A stretch of 39,503 nucleotides of DNA from an uncultured Fusicatenibacter sp. (lineage in GTDB: Bacteria; Bacillota; Clostridia; Lachnospirales; Lachnospiraceae). The notes under the pieces were generated by a model. That model did no database searches, was not told the origin of the DNA, and worked only from the letters and a program-made list of their open reading frames with translations. Below, piece by piece: positions 23,366 to 29,344 of this stretch. Location of the stretch: contig CABUPZ010000025.1 in the NCBI GenBank assembly GCA_902493585.1, forward strand, positions 1 through 39,503, given 5' to 3'. A program made the translations under genes and the position numbers. Within the stretch, counting starts at the first letter, position 1; every line of letters begins with the position of its first letter.

Positions 23366-24133
23366 TCACCTCATTCTTTCCAAAAGGGATACGCCGCAGT
23401 CGATCAGATACAGAAAGAGCTTCTCAAAGGCAAAACTCAGCAGTACGATCACGATCGTCCACGCGAACAGATCCGGCGTATTCAGATAAACCTTCGCCTG
23501 ATACAGCTGCTCTCCAATGGAATTGTCCGGAATGCCGATGACCTCCGCAGCCACCCCCGCCTTCCAGCATAGCCCCAGTCCCACCGAACATCCGGTGCGG
23601 AAATACGGAAGGATCTGCGGCAGATACAGATATCTCAGGCGCACCGGCCGTGAAAGGTCAAAAACATCTGCCATCTCCATCAATTTCCGGTCCATCTGCT
23701 TTTCTCCGTCCAGGACATTGGTGTAAATGATCGGGAACACCATCAGAAAAGAGATCACCACAGACAGGTTTCTCGACGGCACCCAGATGAGTACAAGGAT
23801 GACAAAGGACGCTACCGGTATCGCTTTGATCGTAAGAACAAACGGCCGGAGAAATTCCTCCACCCGGTGGAATTTTACGGCAAGCCCGGCTCCTGCCACT
23901 CCCGCCGCTGCCGCCAGAAGGAATCCTCCTGTGATCCGCACCACGGAAAACAGCACGCTGCTCCAGAATTCCCCTGTAGGGAGCAAAGTCAAAAGACGCC
24001 GGAAAACAGCGGCAGGAGATACCAGCAGTATCTCCTGTCCAATCCACATGCTGACCAGCTGCCAGATGATCAGCCAGGCAGCCACAGCCCATATTTTTAT
24101 TTTATTCTTCCGATTCGACGTAGTAGAAGTCAT
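23366..24133 (-). CDS. ABC transporter permease (SsuC/ThiX-like)
   Basis: The 255-residue protein has six hydrophobic segments and a BPD-type inner-membrane signature: an EAA-like loop (MADVFDLSRPVRLRYLYLPQILPYF) followed by GLGLCWKAGVAAEVIG, as in the SsuC/TauC permease group. The start at 24133 overlaps the end of the substrate-binding gene by 32 bases, so translation is coupled. Substrate specificity lies in the lipoprotein and is not known. Confidence 0.9.
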   Translation of the reverse strand: MTSTTSNRKNKIKIWAVAAWLIIWQLVSMWIGQEILLVSPAAVFRRLLTLLPTGEFWSSVLFSVVRITGGFLLAAAAGVAGAGLAVKFHRVEEFLRPFVLTIKAIPVASFVILVLIWVPSRNLSVVISFLMVFPIIYTNVLDGEKQMDRKLMEMADVFDLSRPVRLRYLYLPQILPYFRTGCSVGLGLCWKAGVAAEVIGIPDNSIGEQLYQAKVYLNTPDLFAWTIVIVLLSFAFEKLFLYLIDCGVSLLERMR

Positions 24134-25244
24134 CTCCTGGCAATGTCCCTCCTATGGATTGCGGGTTCTGTTCGTTCAATACAGACAGATAACCGGAAAG
24201 TTTTTCCTTCATCTCTTTCCCGGCAAGGTAGACGATATTGCACTCCGGCAGCGCTTTCAGTGCCACTTCCTCCGTAACGATCTCATAGTTTCCCACCAGC
24301 TTTGCGGCTTCCTCTGTATTTCCATTGACATATTCCACCGATTCCTGGTAATGTTTCAAGAAGTTTTCCACCGCCTCCGGATGTTCCTGCGCGAATTCCG
24401 TGCGCACCACGGTGGCGCCGGTGATCATCGTACTCTTTTCTTCACCGTCTGCCTGCACCTTTTCCCATTCCTCCGTCAGATCAAGGGCAACGCGAAGGGA
24501 AGGATTCTTGGTCTGCGCGGTGGTCACAAACGGCTGAGGAAGCATGGCGATCCCGGAGCTGTCCGCTGTGATCGCAGCCACACATTCGGAATGTTCACTC
24601 TTCCACTCGATCGTCACATCCGTTCCCGGTACAAGTCCATTCTGTTCCAGTACATAATTCAGCGCATACTCCGGCGTGGAGCCTTTTCCGCTGGCATAAA
24701 TGGTCTTTCCTTTCAGATCCGCAGGGGACTGCACGGTATCGCCGTTCTCAACAAGATACAGAACGCCCAGCGTATTGACCGTAAGCACCTGAACAGCGCC
24801 GTCCGTATTGTTGTACAGAATACTTGCGAGGTTTGCCGGCACAGCCGCGATATCCACATTGCCCTGAGCAATCTGCGGTGTCACTTCATCGGGAGACGCC
24901 ACAATCTGAAAGGTATAATTTTCATCGGTGACCGCCTGCTGGTCCACATCATCCATGAATTTCACCATGCCCATCGCCGTAGGACCCTTGAGTGCGGCAA
25001 TCCGGACCTCCACCGGTTCCGATGCCTCCGGCTGGCTTTCCGACACCGCCTGGCTGTCTGATTCGGAGTCCGTCTGCGCCTGGCTGCCCGATTCCGAAAC
25101 TGCCTGACTCTCCGTGTTCGATGCGGAACTTCCGGACACGGAAGATTCTCCGCCGCCGGAGCATCCCATAAGCGCGGATGCCGCCAATAATGCCGCCATC
25201 AACAGCGCAGACCATCTGCCGCCTGACTTTTTCCATTGTTTCAT
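24102..25244 (-). CDS. ABC transporter substrate-binding lipoprotein (NMT1/SsuA-like)
   Basis: The 380-residue protein has a signal peptide with lipobox ASALMGC (lipid Cys28), a Ser/Glu/Gln-rich linker to about residue 78, then a periplasmic-binding-protein type 2 fold: VRIAALKGPTAMGMVKFMDD, DEVTPQIAQGNVDIAAVPANLASILYNN, VNTLGVLYLVENGD and ADLKGKTIYASGKGSTPEYAL. These blocks match NMT1/THI5-type and SsuA-like receptors, which bind thiamine precursors, sulfonates or related small anions. Clostridial proteins of this pattern are generally uncharacterised. AGGAGG lies 8 bases before the ATG. The gene starts 111 bases after the hydrogenase stop without an obvious terminator. Confidence 0.88.
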   Translation of the reverse strand: MKQWKKSGGRWSALLMAALLAASALMGCSGGGESSVSGSSASNTESQAVSESGSQAQTDSESDSQAVSESQPEASEPVEVRIAALKGPTAMGMVKFMDDVDQQAVTDENYTFQIVASPDEVTPQIAQGNVDIAAVPANLASILYNNTDGAVQVLTVNTLGVLYLVENGDTVQSPADLKGKTIYASGKGSTPEYALNYVLEQNGLVPGTDVTIEWKSEHSECVAAITADSSGIAMLPQPFVTTAQTKNPSLRVALDLTEEWEKVQADGEEKSTMITGATVVRTEFAQEHPEAVENFLKHYQESVEYVNGNTEEAAKLVGNYEIVTEEVALKALPECNIVYLAGKEMKEKLSGYLSVLNEQNPQSIGGTLPGDDFYYVESEE

Positions 25245-25355
25245 TTTTCACTATCCTCCTATTGTACGTTTTTTCTGTCTTGAAAAATTTTTCAGTGTCA
25301 CTGTCCAGTCATTTTCCGGTTGCTGTTCACGGCTGTAAACACGCTCCAGCAGTCG

Positions 25356-26879
25356 TCAGTCTACCAGCTTGTCCAGTTCCTTGACATGTTCGGTCTCACT
25401 GGAAACCTTATGATTCGCCTGAGCCGCGTATTTGTTGACTGCAGCCTGAGACTTTTTGATCGGCTGCATCGTTCCTGCGCCTGCCACGCATCCGCCCGGG
25501 CATGCCATGCCTTCCAGCAGATAACCGTTGTATTTTCCTGCTTTCGCCATCGTCAGCAGCTTCCGGCACTCCCGAAGCCCCTCAGCGTTGGCAATTTTCA
25601 CCTCACGGTCCGGATATTTCTGGTGGATCACATCCTCCACGGATTTTGCCACACCGCCGGCAACGGCAAAGTTCCGTCCATCCACAGAAGCATCGTTGAC
25701 GCCGTTGGGATCTTCTTCGATGGCTTCCAGATCCAGCTGGCGCGCCTCAAAAATACCTGTCATTTCCTCAAAGGTCAGAACGAAATCCACCTCACTGCGG
25801 ACATCGTTGCGCATCGCTTCCAGCTTTTTCGCCGCGCACGGTCCGATAAATACCACTTTCGCATTGGGATTGTGGTGCTTGATCAGGCGCGCAGTCAGCG
25901 TCATCGGAGTCAATGCCATGGAAATACAGTTGGCGTAATCCGGGAACAGCTTTTTCGCCATGGATGACCATGCCGGACAGCAGGACGTTGCCATAAAAGG
26001 CAGATGCTCCGGAACTTCCTCCAGGAAATCGTTTGCCTCCTGGGTCGCGCACAGATCCGCTCCGATCGCCACCTCAAAGACATCGGCAAATCCCAGCTCC
26101 CTCATCGCCGCACGAAGCTTTCCAGGCGTTACCTTCGGTCCGAACTGTCCGACAAACGCCGGCGCCAGCGCTGCATATACCCGCTCTCCCGAACGGATCG
26201 CGCGGATTACCTGGAAAATCTGTGACTTGTCCGAAATCGCGCCGAACGGGCAGTTGACCAGGCACTGGCCGCAGGAAACACAGCGGTCGTAATCGATGTC
26301 CGCTTTTCCGTTTTCATCGGAATGGATCGCGTCCATACCACAGGCAGCCGCACAGGGGCGTTCCTGCACGATGATGGCATGGTAACCGCATACCTCCGCA
26401 CATTTTCCGCATTTGATACATTTTTCCGGGTCAATATAGGAACGTCCGTTGGTCCGGTCCAACGTCACCGCATTCTTCGGACAGACTTCCACACAGGGAT
26501 GCGCCAGACACCCCTGACATCCGTCCGTCACAAACACCCGCTTCTCCGCACAGGCATTGCACGCAAATTTGATCACATTGATCAGCGGCGGTGTATAATA
26601 GGTTTCCGTCTGATCCGCCAGTTCAATATTATCCGACAGCGGCGCATGTTCGCCGGCGCCTCTGCACGGCAGTCCCATCGCCAGGCGGAGACGCTCTCCT
26701 ACGATCGCCCGCTCCAAAAAAACGTCATTTCGAAAGTTTCCGATTTCTCCCGGAATAATCTCGTAGGGAAGCTCCTCGATCCTTTTTCCCACATAGCCGT
26801 CTGTCTCGTACGCCATCCGGGCAATCTCTGTAAAAATAGAATGGCGGATTCCCTGGATTCTTGTCTCTACTCCTCTCAC
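25356..26879 (-). CDS. Monomeric [FeFe] hydrogenase, group-B-like
   Basis: The 507-residue cytoplasmic iron-sulfur protein has an N-terminal Cys-rich region (CNAC 107-110, CQGC 121-124), ferredoxin-type clusters CIKCGKCAEVC (154-164) and CVSCGQCLVNC (200-210), then the H-cluster domain: L1 TSCCPAW (298-304), L2 IGPCAAKK (345-352) and L3 EGMACPGGC (456-464). The GPCAAKK form of L2, in place of MPCxxKxxE, and the short length point to group B. Its catalytic direction, H2 production or uptake or sensing, is not known for certain. GTG 26879 is used because GGAGGT lies 7 bases before it. A perfect promoter is at 26992-27020. The downstream ABC genes probably share the transcript. Confidence 0.92.
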   Translation of the reverse strand: MRGVETRIQGIRHSIFTEIARMAYETDGYVGKRIEELPYEIIPGEIGNFRNDVFLERAIVGERLRLAMGLPCRGAGEHAPLSDNIELADQTETYYTPPLINVIKFACNACAEKRVFVTDGCQGCLAHPCVEVCPKNAVTLDRTNGRSYIDPEKCIKCGKCAEVCGYHAIIVQERPCAAACGMDAIHSDENGKADIDYDRCVSCGQCLVNCPFGAISDKSQIFQVIRAIRSGERVYAALAPAFVGQFGPKVTPGKLRAAMRELGFADVFEVAIGADLCATQEANDFLEEVPEHLPFMATSCCPAWSSMAKKLFPDYANCISMALTPMTLTARLIKHHNPNAKVVFIGPCAAKKLEAMRNDVRSEVDFVLTFEEMTGIFEARQLDLEAIEEDPNGVNDASVDGRNFAVAGGVAKSVEDVIHQKYPDREVKIANAEGLRECRKLLTMAKAGKYNGYLLEGMACPGGCVAGAGTMQPIKKSQAAVNKYAAQANHKVSSETEHVKELDKLVD

Positions 26880-26950
26880 TTGTCTACCTCCTGCTTTCTC
26901 ATTGATTTATTGTAAAAATCATTCAAAATCTTCTTGCGCCTGCAGATATT

Positions 26951-26982
26951 TTGTAACAGCTCAGCCGGCTGAACTGTTACAA
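26951..26982. repeat. 32-base near-perfect palindrome (GTAAC family), 5' leader of the hydrogenase mRNA
   Basis: The arms TTGTAACAG-TCAGCC and GGCTGA-CTGTTACAA pair with one mismatch. TCTTTTTT follows on the plus strand, so it can terminate rightward transcripts. On the minus strand it lies right at the predicted 5' end of the hydrogenase message and would form a cap hairpin. Related copies are at 27047 and 29124, with a half copy at 1362. Confidence 0.65.
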
Positions 26983-26991
26983 TCTTTTTTC

Positions 26992-27020
26992 ATTATACAC
27001 AAATTTGTATGAAATTACAA
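26992..27020 (-). promoter_or_regulatory. Promoter of the hydrogenase-ABC operon
   Basis: On the minus strand TTGTAA (27015-27020) and a perfect TATAAT (26992-26997) are spaced by 17 bases. The palindrome ACAAATTTGT lies in the spacer (26999-27008) and could be an operator; it does not match the Rex consensus TTGTTAA-TTAACAA. Confidence 0.7.
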
Positions 27021-27046
27021 CCAGCGAAGGCTTGTACCGGCAAGGC

Positions 27047-27074
27047 ATAACCGTTCCGCTGGCTGAATTGTTAC
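27047..27074. repeat. GTAAC-family imperfect palindrome
   Basis: The TAACCGTTCCGC arm faces GCTGAATTGTTA, forming an interrupted inverted repeat with the same order of conserved blocks as 26951-26982. It lies upstream of the leader-peptide promoter. Confidence 0.5.
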
Positions 27075-27102
27075 GACAAAGCAAATTCGAATCGAAAATC
27101 AG

Positions 27103-27131
27103 TTGACAATCCAGTTTTTGCATGATATTCT
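27103..27131 (+). promoter_or_regulatory. Promoter of the Asp leader / aspartyl-tRNA synthetase-like transcript
   Basis: A perfect TTGACA (27103-27108) and TATTCT (27126-27131) are 17 bases apart. The start is expected near 27138, about 20 bases before the leader ORF. Confidence 0.7.
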
Positions 27132-27156
27132 AATTGCAATTCAGGAGGTGCTGTTT

Positions 27157-27207
27157 ATGCGTCAGACAATTTTCTTGCAGAAAACAAACAGGGACGACGA
27201 TAGATAG
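27157..27207 (+). CDS. Leader peptide with three consecutive Asp codons
   Basis: The 16-codon ORF MRQTIFLQKTNRDDDR has an ideal ribosome site (AGGAGG, 9 bases upstream). Codons 13-15 are GAC GAC GAT, preceded by AAC AGG. Its TAG stop overlaps the first base of a strong terminator hairpin (27206-27241). Short ORFs with runs of one amino acid ahead of a terminator are the hallmark of ribosome-mediated attenuation, and the downstream gene resembles aspartyl-tRNA synthetase. Pausing at Asp codons when charged tRNA-Asp is low would change the hairpin that forms. Too short for similarity evidence; the call rests on layout. Confidence 0.6.
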   Translation: MRQTIFLQKTNRDDDR

Positions 27208-27241
27208 CGCTTGTATCTTTCAACAGGTACAAGCGCTTTTT
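27206..27241 (+). terminator. Attenuator terminator 1, after the Asp leader peptide
   Basis: AGCGCTTGTA (27206-27215) pairs perfectly with TACAAGCGCT (27228-27237), followed by T5. The left arm begins at the leader stop codon, so a ribosome resting there would mask it. Confidence 0.75.
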
Positions 27242-27302
27242 GTGGTTGTGCCTGTGTGAAGAATGAAATATGCAGCAGAAAAGATTTTGAACTGCTGCCG
27301 CT

Positions 27303-27352
27303 AAAGCAGGATCGCACAGGAATACTTATGTTCTGTGTGGCTCTGCTTTTTT
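27303..27352 (+). terminator. Attenuator terminator 2
   Basis: AAAGCAG pairs with CTGCTTT and CGCACAG (27313-27319) with CTGTGTG (27333-27339), followed by T6. CCTGTGTG at 27251-27258 can instead pair with CGCACAGG (one G-U pair), a mutually exclusive fold that would act as antiterminator. A small GCAGCAG/CTGCTGC hairpin lies at 27272-27298. Confidence 0.6.
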
Positions 27353-27430
27353 ATTCGCAATTTCCTGAATGTATCCTGTACGAATCGAAACGTAGAATCC
27401 TTTCTTTCAAATCCACACAGAACGGAAATC

Positions 27431-27465
27431 TGATTTGAACATTTATTCCTGTAATGTTCAAATCA
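27431..27465 (+). other. 13-bp stem-loop before the synthetase-like reading frames
   Basis: TGATTTGAACATT pairs perfectly with AATGTTCAAATCA around a 9-base loop. It has no T run. It ends just before GGAAAGGTGGTGATATC and the ATG at 27489, which opens a 36-codon ORF of unknown role, so it may affect translation. Confidence 0.5.
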
Positions 27466-27568
27466 AACTCCGGAAAGGTGGTGATATCATGGGACATACA
27501 GACAATGTCCTGATGGATGCTGTACCATTGCAGCGGAGCATATGCTCGATGATCAATAACATCAGAAA

Positions 27569-28600
27569 ATGGTTGACACTTCTCTGGAAACACTGCTGAA
27601 TTATCGCCCGATCACACTTCGCAATCAGCGGGAAACTGCGATTTTCAAAATCCAGGAAGCTCTGACAGACGGAATGCGCAGGTATCTGAAAGCGCACCAC
27701 TTTACAGAAATTCACACACCGAAAATTGTTTCGGAGGGTGCCGAGGGCGGAGCCAACATTTTCCATCTGAAATATTTTGACAAGGAGGCCTGTCTTGCCC
27801 AGAGTCCCCAGTTTTATAAACAGATGATGGTCGGTGTGTTTGAACGGGTGTTTGAAATCGGCCCTGTATTTCGCGCGGAAACCCATGACACCTCTCGTCA
27901 CCTGAACGAGTACACAGGGGTGGACTTTGAGATGGGCTTTATTGAAAATTTTGAGGAATTGATGGCCATGGAGACAGGTATGCTGAAGGAAGCCATGGCC
28001 GCTGTGAAAGAACAGTGTCCGGAGGCTGTCTCTCTTCTGGGCGTCCGGATACCGGAGATTACGGAAATTCCTTTCCTGAAATTTCAGGAAGCGAAGGAAT
28101 TGCTTCACAAGGGGTACAGCGGTACCAAGAAAGAACCAACAGAAAACTCAAAGGACAAAGCATACATTTCTGAAACCGACAACCGTGCACTGGATTTTAG
28201 TCCGGAGGAAGAGAAAATGCTCTGCCGACTGATCCAGCAGAAAACCGGCAGTGAATTCGTCTTCGTCACTCATTATCCTTCCGCCAAGCGCCCATTCTAC
28301 GCCATGGATGATCCAGAACATCCGGGAGAAACCTTAAGCTTCGACCTTTTGTTTCGGGGAATGGAAATCACCACCGGCGGTCAGAGGATTCACAGCTACC
28401 AGGCGCAGATCGAGAAGATGATACAAAAAGGCCTGGATCCGGAAGATTTTTCAAGTTACCTGATAATCCACCGCTACGGAATGCCGCCCCACGGAGGTCT
28501 CGGGCTCGGACTGGAGCGGCTGACCAGCCGGCTGCTGGAGCAGGATAATGTACGGAGAGCTTCTCTTTTCCCAAGAGATATCCATCGGCTGACGCCTTGA
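27569..28600 (+). CDS. Aspartyl-tRNA synthetase-like catalytic core lacking the anticodon-binding domain (possibly decayed)
   Basis: This 343-residue protein aligns with the class II core of archaeal-type (tRNA-Asn-recognising) AspRS: SLETLLNYRPITLRN, motif 1 around TEIHTPKIVSEGAEGGANIF, substrate loop LAQSPQFYKQMMV, motif 2 FEIGPVFRAETHDTSRHLNE, FVTHYPSAKRPFYAMDDPE and motif 3 GLGLGLERLT. The usual N-terminal OB-fold of about 110 residues is absent. The first ATG has no ribosome site. A better start at 27489 reads in another frame, and deleting two bases near 27561 would join it (SMINN to KMVDTS). It may be a pseudogene. Alternatively it is an enzyme like archaeal AS-AR, an AsnRS-derived asparagine synthetase that also lacks the anticodon domain. 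The Asp-codon attenuator upstream supports an aspartate-related role. Confidence 0.7.
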   Translation: MVDTSLETLLNYRPITLRNQRETAIFKIQEALTDGMRRYLKAHHFTEIHTPKIVSEGAEGGANIFHLKYFDKEACLAQSPQFYKQMMVGVFERVFEIGPVFRAETHDTSRHLNEYTGVDFEMGFIENFEELMAMETGMLKEAMAAVKEQCPEAVSLLGVRIPEITEIPFLKFQEAKELLHKGYSGTKKEPTENSKDKAYISETDNRALDFSPEEEKMLCRLIQQKTGSEFVFVTHYPSAKRPFYAMDDPEHPGETLSFDLLFRGMEITTGGQRIHSYQAQIEKMIQKGLDPEDFSSYLIIHRYGMPPHGGLGLGLERLTSRLLEQDNVRRASLFPRDIHRLTP

Positions 28601-28639
28601 TCCTGACCGCTTCTGTATAGAAACATGCTCCGCGCATGG

Positions 28640-28973
28640 GATGCTTCCTCGATGATCAGGGCGCCGAAGACACCGTGAAACTGATGGGCATTGGCAAACA
28701 GATGGTCATGGAAAAATACGGTCCGGAGGTACCGGGTAGCCGTACACCCTGGAGCTCATCCCTGCACATGGATGGAAAGCCTGCGGTTCAGCCGGTTGCG
28801 AAAGCGTACTTTTACGGTATCTCCAAGATTTACCCGAACCACCAGCGGCTGTACTTTCTCGTAAGGCTATTGGGATCATAATCTCCATACTGGTTATATA
28901 CAATCGGAATCTGTATGGCTTCCAGTGTAAAACGGCGAATTCTGTTCTCACAGGGATATTGCCATAATTCCAT
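28640..28973 (-). pseudogene. Remnant of a multicopper oxidase N-terminal region
   Basis: On the minus strand ATG 28973, with AAGAGGGTGG upstream, starts MELWQYPCENRIRRFTLEAI, then QIPIVYNQYGDYDPNSLTRKY. A frame change leads to EKVQPLVVRVNLGDTVKVRF, RNRLNRRLSIHVQG and a stop codon, and another frame gives RTVFFHDHLFANAHQFHGVFGALIIEEA. The SIHVQG strand and the HDHLFAN..QFHG copper-ligand block are typical of cupredoxin domain 1 of multicopper oxidases. At least two frame breaks and one stop are present, and nothing homologous continues past 28640. Dead gene fragment. Confidence 0.65.
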
Positions 28974-29123
28974 CGCTTATCCACCCTCTTTCCGATGCAG
29001 CCAGGAAAACGAATACTTTTTCAATGATGGTATAACATATTCTTTCATGCTTCTGCATACCTTATTATTTTAACATTCTTTATACTATATGTTCTCATCT
29101 GAAATTTGGGCAGTTCCTTTTAC

Positions 29124-29150
29124 GTAACGATTCGGCCAGCTGAACGGTTG
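29124..29150. repeat. GTAAC-family imperfect palindrome
   Basis: GTAACGATTCGGC faces GCTGAACGGTT, the same block order as the copies at 26951 and 27047. Confidence 0.5.
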
Positions 29151-29171
29151 TCCTTTTACACCACTCCTCAT

Positions 29172-29218
29172 TCCATGATGACCCATCATCGGGTTGAACT
29201 TCTGCAGTTCATCACATC
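29172..29218 (-). pseudogene. Short duplicated fragment of a pyruvate phosphate dikinase gene
   Basis: Forty-seven bases match 29972-30018 inside ppdK with three differences and would encode CDELQKFNPMMGHHG against CDELHEFNPMMGHRG. The flanks do not match. It lies about 130 bases beyond the ppdK 3' end in the same orientation and has no functional frame. It may derive from a lost paralogue or a copying event. Confidence 0.6.
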
Positions 29219-29262
29219 CGAAAGACTTTCTATCTATAGGATTATCACAAGAAGTTTTCCAA

Positions 29263-29309
29263 AAGAAATGCCTTATCTCCGGCATTCTGTCGGAGATAAG
29301 GCATTTCTT
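29263..29309. terminator. Terminator of ppdK
   Basis: A 19-bp perfect stem (29263-29281 with 29291-29309) and 9-base loop lie 35 bases after the ppdK stop; TTTCTTTTGG follows on the minus strand. Confidence 0.8.
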
Positions 29310-29344
29310 ATCTTTGAACAATATAAATTTTATTCAGCGATTGC

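Noticed and set aside
26951..27020. Rex (NADH-sensing) operator at the hydrogenase promoter
   Set aside because: The palindromes here (GTAACAG...CTGTTAC and ACAAATTTGT) do not match TTGTTAA-N4-TTAACAA.
27132..27490. T-box riboswitch upstream of the AspRS-like gene
   Set aside because: No T-box core (UGGNACCGCG) or stem I pattern could be found; the leader-peptide model explains the terminators better.
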